This document shows, one piece after another, positions 32,346-44,620 of a stretch of DNA of 64,000 nucleotides. The notes under the pieces are model-generated. The model saw nothing but the letters and a program-made list of their open reading frames with translations, made no database searches and was not told the origin of the DNA. Made by a program: the position numbers and the translations under genes. Position 1 is the stretch's first letter, and each line of letters begins with the position of its first letter. This DNA is from Datisca glomerata (Eukaryota > Streptophyta > Magnoliopsida > Cucurbitales > Datiscaceae), in NCBI GenBank assembly GCA_003255025.1, contig QANY01005488.1, forward strand, positions 930,001 to 994,000, written 5' to 3'.

Positions 32346-34636
32346 TGTAACACCCCAACTAATTTTGCATTAAATTATGTATTTAATGGTTAATTATTTC
32401 TTTTAGTTATCCATTAATTATTTGACTTAAGGTTTGGATTGAATTAACTAAATGTCTTATAGAGAAATGCTTCGAGCTGCTCTAACGACTCAAATATGCC
32501 TAACTGAAATTTATGGATATTTACTACTTTTAATTATTTAAGCATGGACTATTGGAATAATTTTGAATTATAACTAAAATAATTCTTTTTTTTTCGTATA
32601 TTGTATTTCCCCTTTGCCCTTTTGACAAACGTTTTATTGGTTTTTGTTACCTTGTATGTTAGCTTTGGGCCATTATAGTTAATTAATTTTTGAGTTCATA
32701 TTTTATGGATTAGTTTTATGTCCAACAACACACGATTAGGGTTAAGAAAAAAAACTGGGAGAAACCTATATAAATATGCATTATCAATATTCTACTCTAA
32801 TTATTCTACACTCACCTCTATACAATATCCTTTCTAAATTCCACCTCCCTGTCGCACACTCTCTCATCTTAAATTAGTAGCCATATCAAGTCCTTGGATT
32901 GTAAACTGTGGGCTAATATTCACGAGTAAGTCTTAAAGTTTTCTTTTTGTGGTTGCTAGTTATCCTATTGATGTGAATAGCTTAATGAAAACTGGATTTC
33001 GGATTTTTCTGCACACTGTGAGTCTGAAATTTTGATGGTAGCTTTTCAACATATTGAAATATATCCTGTATAAATTTTAGGTCATAACTTAAAGTATACA
33101 ATTTTATATGATTTTTTAATGTTTCTATTTCGTTTAGAGGAAACAGTTTTAGGAAACGAATTTGTTTCCATGTTTTGACACTTAAATGACCTCGAAATTC
33201 ATGAAATTTAATTTTTGAAACTTTAGCGTTTTCAAGATCATACTATATGAATTTCATAATTTTTAGAAAGCCCTAGTATAAGTTGTGCTCTATGTTTTAT
33301 AACTAGAACAAGTAAACAAGAAGTATCATGAATTTATAAAGCTATTGAAGTTTGGATTTGTACCGTGCTTATAAAGTATATAAATATTTGGGTTTTATTC
33401 TTGAGCATTGACTTAGTTTTCCACTCTACCATCTATGTCATCAACAATTGATTTTGTTTTATGTTTTCAATGAATATGTGAAATTGATAAAACATCTTAA
33501 TGTGTAAATTTAATAGTTTTGGCACTTTGAGCGTTGACCCCTCAAAGCATTCTCTAGACATTTGGTTTTACTAAGGACGCCAAGTAAGTAGAATTTTACA
33601 CATACTTTAATGTTTGTAAACTTCATGTTTGTTTTGATTTATCATTGTGATGTCGCTTGATATTATGTTTAATTATAGTTGTATGTATGTTGTCCGTGAT
33701 GTAATTGTATTGTAATGTTAATGATTGTAAATACGTTCATACATATATATATGAGGGTTTGTAGTATGAATATAATCAATTTATTTAAAAGTTTAAAAAT
33801 CTGGTGTGTGTTTATGCCATGAAAGACGTGAGTGGGAAATGGGATGCAGGGGACCGGCGGACCGACAATGATTAATGGTTAATGTGAATGGATGATCGTT
33901 CGGCTTGTCCAGCGATATAATATGAATGGATGATCGTTTGACTTGTCCAACGATATAATGTGAATGAATGATACTGCCAGGGCTCGGTAGTCGAACAGGT
34001 TCCATATTAGTTGCCCACTGCTTCTGATTGGCTAAACATTACACAAGTAAGCTCGCGAATAAAGGAAAGAAATGAATGCAATGGAAATAATGAAGAAAGG
34101 AACGTGACAAGTTTGCATGGAAAGAATGTAATGAAACGAAATTAATGAAAGTAAAGGAAATAAAGTGATAAAATGATTATAAAGTGTATGTCAAACACAA
34201 ATGTTTTTAAAATGGAATTGAATGCGCATGTGTTTGCTGAGTATGTGTAAGATCTTACTTACTGAGCTTTAGCTCATTCCGTGATTTCTAAATATTTTCA
34301 GGTGAGGAGTAATTGCGAGACGATACATTGCAGGCGAATTGGACTCAGTAGAATAGTTTGAATAAAGGTTTCAGACAATTGTTTTATGCTTAATTATTAT
34401 TTTTTGACGATTTAGCTTAAAATTATTAGTTGTTACTTGACTAAGTTTCCGTTACAAATTTTTTATTATTATTTAAGTACTTTGAATTCAATACCTATAA
34501 ATTTAAATAAAGGATTTGATAAAATTATGTTTTAAATTAAGTTATATCTTTCATATTAAATGTTGAATTAACGTTAAAGAGGATATCACTTCCTAAATTA
34601 TAATCAATAAGGTAGTTTTAATATTGGGGTGTTACA
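32346..34636 (+). repeat. 5' LTR of the chromovirus
   Basis: 2291 bp with perfect short inverted ends (TGTAACACCCC / GGGGTGTTACA). A TATATAAATAT box at 32768-32778 is the likely promoter. The stretches 32346-32510 and 32985-33985 align well with the 3' LTR, but about 32510-32985 does not. Confidence 0.9.
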
Positions 34637-34637
34637 G

Positions 34638-34652
34638 TTTGGTATCAAAGCT
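34638..34652 (+). promoter_or_regulatory. tRNA-Met primer-binding site of the chromovirus
   Basis: Just inside the 5' LTR the plus strand reads TTTGGTATCAAAGCTAGG, close to the TGGTATCAGAGC site used by most chromoviruses of this type. Confidence 0.85.
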
Positions 34653-34860
34653 AGGTTTAGATGATTCTGTAGACTTCATAAAAAATTTCTAATTTAAAAG
34701 GAGGAAAAGCTACTGAGTCACGCCACAGAAGGTTTTCTCGCAATCTCCTGGTAAGATTTATTGTTTAATTCTTTGAATGATATTTATTGTATGATTTTGT
34801 TTATTATATGAAATTACAATGAAATGATAGACGTGTTAAGACCGATCTGTTTGAACCAGA

Positions 34861-35830
34861 ATGCCTCCTAGGAAAGCTCAAAATCGTATTGATGGTCAAC
34901 CATTTGGGGTGAACGGTAATGAGATGGGGAACGATCAACATGGTACCCCGCTGACTTTGGAAACATTTATGCAAGCAATAGTTACGTTAGGAGAAGCTCA
35001 ACAACAAAATATGGCCCCTCCGCAAAATGGTCAACATAAATTTTCTGAATTTATGAAGTTATCTCCACCACCTTTCGAAGGAACTACCAACCCACTTAGA
35101 GCTTAAATGTGGATTACTGAGTTGGAGAAAGCATTCATTGTTGTGAAGTGCACTGATGCAGATAAGGTTGACTTTGCTTCTTACATGCTACAAGGAGATG
35201 CGTATGATTGGTGGCAACTAATTAAAAGCCAAAATGAAAATGATGTTGAGGTCTTCACTTGGGATATGTTCAAGAACGCATTTTTCAATCATGAATTCCT
35301 AAAAAGCGTCCGACAGGAAAAGGAAAGAGAATTTGTTAAGCTAGAGCAAGGAAGTAAAACCGTCGCTGAGTATGAAGCAACTTTTGCACGATTAGCGAAG
35401 TTTGCCCCAGATTTGGTGGCAACAGAAGAGAGTCAAGCTAGACGCTTTGAGGAAGGGTTGAGTTCCAGTATCAAGCAAGCAGTGATTCCGTTCGAGCTTG
35501 CTACCTGTAATAGAGTGGTCAACAAAGCATTGTTAGTGGAAATAGCATAACGCTTAGACCCAAACCATAACAAATTCCATATAAGTGGTCAGAAGCATAA
35601 TGGAAGCAATTCTAAAGGAAATTTCTGGAAGGGGGATAATCAGAAAAAGGAATTTTACGGTGGTAACGACAACAAAAACCAACAAGGAAAGCAGCTAGAA
35701 GGACATGTCAGAAGTGCGGCAAGGAACACCTTGGTGAATGTCGTATAGGTACAGGCTTGTGTTTCAGGTGCGGAAAACGTGGTCACCTTGCTAAAGGTTG
35801 TGATGGAAACACCTACAACAACAATGACCA
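34861..35830 (+). pseudogene. Chromovirus gag (stops, frameshift)
   Basis: Starts MPPRKAQNRIDG; the frame is interrupted by TAA at 35104-35106 and continues with MWITELEKAFIVVKCTDADK and LQGDAYDWW, the retrotransposon gag core (through 35550). After a frame change, two zinc knuckles are read from 35706: CQKCGKEHLGEC and CFRCGKRGHLAKGC. The cysteines and histidines of both knuckles are kept. Gag would form the particle and bind RNA. Confidence 0.9.
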
Positions 35831-35839
35831 GAAGAAGAC

Positions 35840-36230
35840 CCAGGCTCGAGTGTTTGCGATGACTAAAGAGGACGCTGATAACTCCCCGACTATTGTTTCA
35901 AGTACTATTTTTGTATGTGAAATGGTTGCTTTTATTTTGTTTAATTCTTGTGCTACTCATTCGTTCATGAAACCTTTGCTAGCTCAGAAATTAGGGTTGC
36001 CATTTGTACTTTTAGAGGAACCATTTTATGTATCTACACCTTTGGGGAAGGTCCTGGAGGCGAGTAAAGTTATAAAGGACTATCCATTAGTGATAGAAGA
36101 GCATGTACTGTCTGCTGACCTTATAATCTTAGATGTCCATGACTTTGACATTATTTTGAGGATGGATTAGTTATTGAAGCACTACACAACTATTGACTGC
36201 CATGAAAAAGAAGTGTTATTTTAACCTCCA
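35840..36230 (+). pseudogene. Chromovirus protease (active site lost)
   Basis: In frame with the knuckles, the sequence AFILFNSCATHSFMKPLLAQ replaces the usual LFDSGATHSF. The catalytic aspartate is Asn and the glycine is Cys, so the aspartic protease cannot work. It continues with LSADLIILDVHDFDIILRMD and then a stop at about 36168, which belongs to the flap and C-terminal part. Confidence 0.88.
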
Positions 36231-36233
36231 CGA

Positions 36234-36990
36234 GTGTCCAGTTTTCATTTTGTGGGAGCTAAGTCAAAACCTCGTAGTCTTTTTATCTCTGCTATGAAGG
36301 CTTGGCGATTGTTGAATAAAGGATGTATGGGGTACTTAACATCATTGATAGAATTACCGGAAGAAGGTCATTCTATAGAAAATGTACCTATAGTACGAGA
36401 GTTTGTTGATTTGTTTCCTGAAGATCTACCAGGTCTACCGCCAGATAGGGAAATTGACTTTGTCATTGACCTTGTGCCTGGTACAGCCCCAATATCTAAA
36501 GCTCCCTATCGTATGGCCCCGGTTGAACTCAAGGAACTCAAAGTCCAGCTGCAGGAACTGTTGGATAAGAAATTCATTCGACCTAGTTTTTCCCTTTGGG
36601 ATACTCCTATTTTGTTTGTAAAGAAGAAAGATGGAACGATGAGGCTGTGAATTGACTATCGTGAGCTACACAAGGTGACTATCAAGAATAGACACCCACT
36701 ACTGAGAATTGAAGATTTGTTCGATCAACTTCAAGGTGCAAGTTATTTTTCCAAGATTGATCTTCGTTCTGGGTATCATCAATTGAAAGTCAGAGAAGAT
36801 GACATCCCCAAAACTGCGTTTCATACTCGATATGGGCATTATGAATTTCATGTAATGCCGTTTGGGTTGACGAACGCCCCTGCAGCATTTATAGATCTTA
36901 TGAACCATGTTTTTAAAGAATGCTTAGATCAATTTGTCATTGTATTTATTGATGACATTTTGATTTATTCTCGATTTTAAGGAGGAGCAT
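36234..36990 (+). pseudogene. Chromovirus reverse transcriptase
   Basis: Residues run from the pre-RT linker (EFVDLFPEDLPGLPPDREID) through GTMRL, a TGA stop in place of a usual cysteine codon at 36648-36650, then [31 protein letters not shown] and [15 protein letters not shown]. The catalytic aspartates (in KIDL and FIDD) are kept. The frame is lost right after YSRF at 36980. Apart from the one stop, this is the best-kept domain of the element. Confidence 0.92.
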
Positions 36991-37617
36991 GAGCAATACC
37001 TCCGGACGGTGCTGGAAACCCTCCGTGAGAAGGACTTATTTGCCAAGTTTAAGAATGAATTTTGGTTGGATAGGGAACCATTTTTGGGGCACATCATATC
37101 AAAAGAAGGTATAACAGTTGATCCCGGCAAGATAGAAGCAATTAAAAGTTGGCCAGCTCCGGTAAATGTTGGTGAAGTTCGTAGCTTTCTGGGATTAGCG
37201 GGCTATTATCAAAGATTTATTGAAGGATTTTCAAAAGTTTCCTCACCATTAGCTCAACTAACGAGGAAGAATGTGAAATTCCAGTGGTCCATCTTCACTG
37301 ATCATAAAAGTCTCATGTATTTCTTCACTCAGAAGGAGTTGAATATGAGGCAACGAAGGTGGTTAGAACTTGTCAAAGATTATGATTGTGAAATCAATTA
37401 TCACCCGGGCAAGGCTAATGTGGTAGCGGATGCTTTGAGTAGAAAGAATTCAGGTTCTATTGCTTGTTTGCAAGTTATTCAAAAACCGTTGTTAAGGGGG
37501 ATTCAGAGATTTGGATTGGAAATTTTTCCTTGGGAAGGTTCTGGTTATCTCGCTACTTTGACGGTTGGTCCAACTCTTTTTGAAAGAATTAAGATAGGAC
37601 AATTGGATGATCCATAA
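36990..37617 (+). pseudogene. Chromovirus RNase H with internal deletion
   Basis: A 202-residue open frame begins with the RT connection ([34 protein letters not shown]). It jumps from KNVKFQW straight to [20 protein letters not shown]. In related elements roughly 80-90 residues, with most RNase H catalytic acids, stand between these points. The join is near 37290 and keeps the frame. The tail ends with [15 protein letters not shown], the usual end of the domain. The protein therefore has no working RNase H. Confidence 0.85.
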
Positions 37618-38990
37618 CTTTTGAAATTTCGAACAGAGGTGGAAGATGGTACTGATTTTGTCATCACTACCGATGGAGCTCTTCGTTATGATGGCAGATT
37701 GATGGTACCAAACAATGGAGAGTTAAAGCGAGAAATTTTGAGTGAAGCTCATGGCACTCCATACTCAATTCATCCAGGAAGTACGAAGACGTATCAGAGT
37801 CTAAGGGAACATTATTGGTGGATTGGCATGAGTCGAGATGTGGCAGAGTATGTACAACATTGTCTTACGTGCCAGCAGGTCAAGGCTGAGCATCAACGAC
37901 CTTCTGAGCTTTTGCAATAACTTATGATACCTGAGTGGAAGTGGGAGCACATCAGCATGGATTTTATTTTGGGACTACCGAAGACGTTGAAAGGTTATAA
38001 TTCTTTTGGGTTATTATTGATCGGCTTACTAAGTCAGCTCACTTCTTGTTGGTAAAAAATACCTACAAGATGGAGCAGTATGCTCAATTGCATGTGCGGT
38101 AAATAGTAAGACTTCATGGAGTCCCACTGTCGATTATGTCAGATCGTGATCCGAAGTTTACTTCTACTTTCTGGAAAAGCTTGCATAAAGCTATGAGTAC
38201 CCAGTTACGGTTCATCATAGCTTTTCATCCACAGTCTGATGGGCAATAAAAAAGGACCATTCAAACCCTTGAGGATATGTTGAGAGCTTGTGTTATTGAT
38301 TTTCAGAGCACTTGGGAAGAGATATTACCTCTTGTCGAGTTCTCTTATAATAATAGTTATTAAGCTACAATTGGTATGACACCTTATGAGGCATTGTATA
38401 GGAGAAAATGTCGATCGCCTATTCATTGGGACGAAGTCGGAGAACGAAAATTGTTGGGCCCCGAGATTGTTCAGAAAATAATTGATATAGTTGAAAAGAT
38501 TCGTCAGCGAATGAAGACACCTCAAAGTAGACAAAAGAGTTATGCAAATAAAAGAAGGAAGCCTTTGGAATTTGTTGTTGGCGATAAAGTATTTCTAAAG
38601 GTCGCTCCTATGAAAGGTGTTTTGAGGTTTGGGAAGAAAGCCAAATTAAGTCCCCACTTTGTAGAACCTTTTGACATATTGGAGAGAATCAGAGAGTTAG
38701 CTTATTGACTTGCATTGCCGCTAGCAATGTCGGGAGTTCATAATGTATTTCATGTTTCGATGTTAAGGAAGTATCTTCTTGACCCATCTCAAATCCTTAG
38801 CTATGAGGATTTCGACTTCCGCCAAGACCTTACTAAGAAGCACCCATCAGGATTTTGGATAGAGAAGAAAAGGAACTTAGACAAAAAAAGATTCGTTTGG
38901 TAAATGTGTTATGGAAAAATCATGCAGTAGAAGAGGCAACCTGGGAGCGCGAAGATGGGATGCGTGTCAAGTATCCACATTTGTTTGGTA
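37618..38990 (+). pseudogene. Chromovirus integrase and chromodomain-like tail
   Basis: 37621-37920 has the zinc-binding part (HPGSTKTYQSLREHYWWIGM and CLTCQQVKAEHQRP). 37921-38370 is the catalytic core with several stops and frame changes (WEHISMDFILGLPK is readable). 38376-38708 gives MTPYEALYRRKCRSPIHWDE and GDKVFLKVAPMKGVLRFGKK, the C-terminal part. 38715-38990 gives HNVFHVSMLRKYLLDPS and, in another frame, VLWKNHAVEEATWERED, the chromodomain-like tail of chromoviruses, thought to guide insertion to certain chromatin. Confidence 0.88.
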
Positions 38991-39019
38991 CGTTTTAATT
39001 TCGAGAACGAAATTATTTT

Positions 39020-39034
39020 TAGGTGGGGGGAAAT
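39020..39034 (+). promoter_or_regulatory. Polypurine tract of the chromovirus
   Basis: aggtggggggaaat directly before the 3' LTR, the plus-strand DNA primer. Confidence 0.85.
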
Positions 39035-40822
39035 TGTAACACCCTAACTAATTTTGCAATAAATTATGTGTTTAATTGTTAATTTTTGCTCTTAATAATC
39101 TTATGATTATTTGACTTAACGTTTAGATTGAATTAATTAAATGTCTTGTAGAGAAACGATTCGAGGTGATCTAACGACTCATGATGTGCCTAGTATAATT
39201 TTAATATAATTGATATTAGTTATCAAAATTGTTGACTTACTAAGATTAGATTTATTTGTATTTTTCTAAGTTCACTCACACTTATATTACTTACACCTTA
39301 AGAAAAATAACCCTAGCACTATTTATTATTACTCTTTTTCTTCTTGAACGATCTCCCCCTCTTTCCCTTGTTCACTCATACATATGTGCTTATACACCTT
39401 AGTGTAGCCCTAACCTAGTTATTATATACTCTCTATCTCTCTCACGCAGCCCTCTCAATCTCCAACCCTCTCTCTCACTCAGCCCTCCCACAGTGAACCC
39501 CTCTTTCTCAAAGTAAAATTGAATTGTAGAAATTCAAGGTCTATTTCTACCTCTTGGTGTTTACCTTGTTGTGAGGACATGAAAAGATTTCTTGGTAGAA
39601 TTTTATCTTATAAGCAAGGACAAAGGTTTGTGATTCATAACTTTTTTTATTTTAATGTATTCAACATTTTTAAATGTTTAAGTTTAGATTCACATGTTTT
39701 AATTTAGATCTGAATAATAATGAGTTTTAACACACTTTTATGACTCATATAAGTCTCTTGAATCAATTTCAATAAGGGAGAAACGTTTTCAATAAAAAAA
39801 TATGATTTTTAATGAAAACTGGATTTCAGATTTTTCTGCACACTGTGAATCGACTTCATGTTTCATATAACAAACGATGTAATTCGAGTCTGAAATTTTG
39901 ATGGTAGCTTTCCAACATGTTTAAATATATCCTGTATAAATTTTAGGTCATAAATCAAAGTATACAATTTTATATGATTTCTTAAAGTTTCTATTTGTTC
40001 AGAGGAAACAGTTTTAGGAAACAAATTTATTTTCATGTTTTGACACCTAAATGACCTCGAAATTTCATGAAATTTAATTTGTGAAACCCTAGTATTTTCA
40101 AGATCATACTATATGAATTTTATAATTTTTAGAACTAGAACAAGTAAACAAGAAGTATCATGAATTTATAAAGCTATTGGAGTTTGGATTTGTACCGTGC
40201 TTATAAAGTATATAAATATTTGGGTTTTATTCTTGAGCAGTGACTTAGTATTTCACTCTACCATATATGTCATAAACAATTGATTTTGTTTTATGTTTTC
40301 AATGACTATGTGAAATTGATAAAACATCTTAATGTGTAAATTTAATAGTTTTGGCACTTTGAGCGTTGACCCCTCGAAGCATTCTCTAGACATTTGGTTT
40401 TACTAAGAACGTCAAGTAAGTATAATTTTACGCATACTTTAATGTTTGTAAACTTCGATGTTGTATTGATTTATCATTGTGATGTCGTTTGATATTATGT
40501 TTAATTATATTTGTATGTATGTTATCTGTGATGTAATTGTATTGTAATGTTAATGATTGTAAATTCGTTCATACATATACATGAGGGTTTGTAGTATGAA
40601 TATAATCAATTTAATTAAAAGTTTAAACACCTGGTGTGTGTTTATGCCATGAAAGACGTGAGTGGGAAATAGGACGCAGGGGACCGACGGACCCGACAAT
40701 GGTTAATGGTTAATGTGAATGGATGATTGTCTGGCTTGTCCAGTGATATAATATGAATGAATGATCGTTTGGCTTGTCCAAAGATATAATGTGAATGAAT
40801 GATACTACTAGGGTCCGATAGT
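39035..40822 (+). repeat. 3' LTR of the chromovirus, truncated
   Basis: Begins TGTAACACCCTAAC. Its right part aligns with the 5' LTR to about 33985 of that copy, then copia sequence starts. About 39190-39805 (including a CT-rich block, 39330-39510) has no counterpart in the 5' LTR, while the sequence on both sides is very similar. The two LTRs are thus mosaic. Confidence 0.9.
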
Positions 40823-41335
40823 GATGTATGTGGGCCGTTGAATATTCAAGTAAGAGGAGGTTATGAATACATTGTAACATTCACTGATGACTGCTCACGT
40901 TTGGTCATATTTATCTAATGCGTCAAAGTCTGAAGCATTTGAAAAGTTCAAAGAGTATAAGGCCTTGGTTGAAAAGCAATTAGAAAAACAAGTCAATACA
41001 TTACGATCCGATCGTGGTGGAAAGTACTTGCTAGGAGAGTTCGAAGACTTTTTTGAGGAAGAAGGTATTCTTTCTCAGCTTATGGCATTTGATACACTAT
41101 AGTAAAATGACGTGTCAGATAGAAGGAATCGAACTCTGATGGATATGGTTAGATCCATGATGAGTTACTCATCCCTCCAAGTTTCCCTCTGGGATATGCC
41201 TTGGAAACAAGGGCGTATTTTCTGAACCAAATTCCATCGAAGACGTTGCCTGGTACACCATATGAAAGATAGTATGGATGAAAGTTTTCTATTAACCATT
41301 TTAAAATATGGGGGTGCCCAACACATATTCTAAAA
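40823..41335 (+). pseudogene. Integrase of copia fragment D
   Basis: Plus 40887-41102 reads NTLRSDRGGKYLLGEFEDFF, the second catalytic aspartate region of integrase. It is followed after a stop by QNDVSDRRNRTLMDMVRSMM, where the usual catalytic glutamate position (SERRNRTLL in relatives) reads aspartate (SDRRN), so the DDE triad is probably lost. Further on ILKYGGAQHIF appears in another frame. Confidence 0.8.
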
Positions 41336-43035
41336 TTGAAAACAAGCAAGTTGACCAGTCGTTCAGAATTATGCATGTTCGTGGGATATCCTAAAGGAAC
41401 AAAGAGGTACATTTTCTACAATACAATTGACCAGAAAACATTCGTTAGCATGAATACTCATTTTCTTGAAGAAGATTACATTAAAAGTGTACAACCAAGA
41501 AGCATAGTTATGCTAGAGGAATTATTGAGTGGGAGGACACTAACTCCCCAATCAAAAATTATTTCTGATTCAATAATGAAAGAACCACGAAAGGAGCCAA
41601 AGCCTATGGAGCCTCGACGTAGTGGGAGGGTTGTGACAATTGTCTCAGATAAGGATCTTAATGAACCTGTCTCTTACACAGAGGCCATGGCTGGTCTTGA
41701 AGCAAAATTATGGCAAAAAGCCATGAACATTGAGATACATTCGATATACTCAAACGAAGTTTGGAAGCTTGTAGATCATCCTGAAGGGATAAACTCATAG
41801 GATGAAAATGGATCTATAAGAAAAAAGAGGCCGAGATAGGAATTTAGACACATTCAAAGTTAGGCTAGTAGTCAAGAGCTACACCCAAAAGAAAGGTATA
41901 GACTACGAGGATACCTTCTCATTGGTGGTCATGCTTAAATCCATTCGAATCCTTTTGTCCATTGCTGCTGCTCTTGATTATAAAATTTGGCAAATGGACG
42001 CCAAGACTGAATTTCTAAATGGCAATCTTGATGAACACATTTATATGGCTCAACCAGACGTGTTCATGGAGAAAGGCCAAGAGGACAAAGTTTGCGAACT
42101 GCAGAAGTCCATATATGGACTTAAACAAGAGTCACGATTGTGGAATATTAGATTCGATGAAACTTTTAATAACTATGGTTTTGAACAGTTAGTAGACAAG
42201 CTCTGTGTGTATAAGCTAATACTCGAAGGGAAGGTGGTTTTTCTAGTCTTGTACGTAGATGGCATTCTACTCGTTGGGAATGATGTAGGAAAATAATCTG
42301 ATGTCAAGATTGGACTTGCAAAGCAATTTGATATGAAGGATCTTGGAGAAGTTGCATTTATTTTTGGTGTTCATATCTTTTGAGATAGGAAGATCAGAAA
42401 ATTAACACTGTCTCAATCATCTTATATCGATAAGGTGTTAGATCGCTTAAGTATGCAAAGCTCCAAGAAAGGACTTTTTCCTTTTAGACATGGAGTCAGC
42501 CTCTCCAAGAAGCAGTCTCCCAAGACCTTTCAAGAAGAGGAAAACTTAAGAAAGATTCTCTATGCTTCAGCCGTAGGAAGTCTCATGTATGCGATGCTTT
42601 GCACTAGGTCAAACATTTACTATGTCGTAGGCTTGGTGAGTCGTTCCCAATCTAATCCTAGAATCGAGCAGTGGAATGTCATCAAGCATGTCCTTTAGTA
42701 TCTGAGGAGAACAAGGAACTACATGCTTGTGTATTCAGGTACTGACCTGAATATGACGGGGGTATACTGATTTTGATTTTCAAGAAGATAATGATTCTAA
42801 GAGGTCCACTTTAGGATTAGTGTTCATACTGAACGGTGGAGTAGTTGTATGGAGAAATATCTATCAATCATGCATTGGTGATTCTACCATGGAAGCGGAA
42901 TCTGTGGCAGCTTGTGAATCTGCAAAGGAGGCTGTATGGTTAGGAAGTTCTTAAAAACTCTGAAAGTTGTTCCAAACGCTAACAAGCCCATGACAATTTA
43001 TTGTGATAACAGTGGGGCTGTAGCGAATTATAAGG
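41336..43035 (+). pseudogene. Integrase tail, RT and RNase H of copia fragment D
   Basis: 41336-41800 carries the integrase tail and hinge (CMFVGYPKGTKRYIFY, EPRRSGRVVT). 41922-42296 carries RT with WQMDAKTEFLNGNLDEHIYM and LYVDGILLVGND, in which the YVDD catalytic motif reads YVDG. 42435-42698 carries the connection (ILYASAVGSLMYAMLCTRSN). Up to 43035, RNase H pieces follow (MEAESVAACESAKEAVWLG). Stops lie at 42294, 42381 and 42697. Confidence 0.85.
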
Positions 43036-44091
43036 ATCGACTGAGCGATCGAATCTGATCACGACTGTTAGGTTGAACCAATGAATGTCATTCTTGGAGC
43101 ATGAGAGTGGAGACTCAAACGGTTAACCTAGATATGTTATGAACATTTTGAATAAATCAGTAACAAATTAGTTTAGAGCCGAAAACCATTTACTTAGTTC
43201 TAAATCTAATTGTTACACCTTAAGGGTATTTTTTTAATTACCTTAATCCTAAGGTGAATACATAGCTTGACTTTGATCGTTACAATCTTTGATATGTCAA
43301 ATGAGTGAGTTCGAATTGGCGGGCAATACCTCAGTTGTTGGAATTGTAACTCAATTAAGTTATACTTATGTGATTCACAGATATGAAAATTCATTGTTGG
43401 ATTGTGAAAACAACAATATCACCTTATGCTTTATTGATGGGTGTATGAACAAATTAACCTGGCCAGGTATTCAATGAATTGAGTCATTGGTTAAGAGTTG
43501 TGAATTGTATGAGATAATTCACTATTATATCTTTCTTATTCACAGTCAATAAAAGAGTTAAGAAAATAATAACAAGAGGAGTAAAATGATAATTTTATAT
43601 TCCTCTCTTGTTACTGATATTCACGATGAGTATTATGTTAAAATATTATGTGGCCCGTGAAAATAAAAAGGGTTTATTTAAACCAACAGAAAACGTAATG
43701 CGCATGAATTGAGAGTTCATTCGGCATTGAACTTATAGTGGAATCGTACGATGTCAGGATTAAATAGGTCGAAAATTTATGGAGGTAAATTCATCGGGTA
43801 TTTGAATATTTAGTTTTGTTCATGTGGGTCCATTCGGTCTCCGAAATAACTCATGCGAATAGGAATATGAATAGAGAAACGACGTAAATTAGATCAAAAT
43901 GTGTTTTGGTGCCAAGACATATTTTCTACACATATATGTGATGAGTGATGTCACTTAATTAGTTAAGTGTGATTATATGTATTGAAATTAATTAGTTTAT
44001 ATTTTCTAATTATTGGATAATTAGTAAATAAAAATTAATTAATTAATGATCAATTAAATCTATCAATTGGATTGATGAATTTCGATACAAC
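43036..44091. other. No recognisable gene
   Basis: After the broken RNase H the sequence is AT-rich with no long frame. An imperfect inverted repeat (aacaagaggagtaaaat and attttatattcctctcttgtt) lies at about 43568-43614. It might be part of an LTR, but no primer site or paired copy is present. Confidence 0.45.
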
Positions 44092-44112
44092 TCAAACTTG
44101 TCCAAAACAGAA

Positions 44113-44184
44113 ATAGAAATCTCTTGGTTTGCAAATGAAGGATCTTGGTGACGCCTCTTTTGCACGAAACCAAGAGATTTCTAT
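44113..44184. repeat. 18-bp perfect inverted repeat, 36-base loop
   Basis: atagaaatctcttggttt at 44113-44130 and its exact complement at 44167-44184. It lies at the left edge of copia fragment E, so it may mark an inversion breakpoint produced when the fragment was cut. Confidence 0.75.
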
Positions 44185-44620
44185 GATTGAATTCAAAGAT
44201 AGATTAAACTGACCATTTGCAAATGAACAATAATAACCAAATTTGTCCAAAGCAGAAATAAAAACCAAATTTCGTCTAAATGACAGTACAACATAAGTCT
44301 CTTTTAAATTCAAATAATATCCACGCTTTAATAATAACCTAAAAATCCCTATAGCCTCGACCTCTACCGATCTGTCATCACCCACATAGATGAATCATTC
44401 AGCATCATTTGGCTTTCGGCAGCTCATCCAACCCTACATTGACACATTTATGTGAGTAGTTGGACCTGAATCTATCCACCAAATGTGTCTTGGCACTGAA
44501 GCTAAATTAACCTTAGAACAAACTGGAGTGAGAAGTGTACATTTCTTTGCACGTCAAGCGTGATATTTGGCACAATCCCTCTTCATTTCTCCATTATTCT
44601 TGTAAAAGTAATAGCCAAAC
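44185..44620 (-). pseudogene. Nucleocapsid and protease of copia fragment E
   Basis: Minus translation reads FGYYFYKNNGEMKRDCAKYH (zinc knuckle with both first cysteines lost: usual CX2CX4HX4C). Then come VNLASVPRHIWWIDSGPTTH, the protease site with DSG kept, and SVEVEAIGIFRLLLKRGYYL with LSFRRNLVFISALDKFGYYC, the protease end. Stops occur before and after the protease site. Minus 44092-44385 is the longest open part. Confidence 0.8.

Larger units (their letters stand above)
32346..40822 (+). mobile_element. Ty3/gypsy chromovirus (Tekay/Del-like), 3' LTR truncated
   Basis: Order on the plus strand: 5' LTR (32346-34636), tRNA-Met type primer site, gag, protease, RT, RNase H, integrase with chromodomain-like tail, polypurine tract (39021-39034), 3' LTR from 39035. 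The LTR begins TGTAACACCCC and the 5' copy ends GGGGTGTTACA, a neat inverted end. The 3' LTR stops at about 40822, where copia fragment D starts. The first gag stop, repeated frame changes, a lost protease site and an RNase H deletion show it is dead. Confidence 0.92.
40823..43035 (+). mobile_element. Ty1/copia fragment D (integrase to RNase H)
   Basis: The fragment begins inside integrase (SDVCGPLNIQVRGGYEYIVT) at the broken edge of the chromovirus LTR and ends inside RNase H at about 43035 (GAVANYKD). No LTR, gag or primer site belongs to it. It has many stops. Both ends look like breakpoints, not element ends, so it came by rearrangement or by deletion of a larger insertion. Confidence 0.85.
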
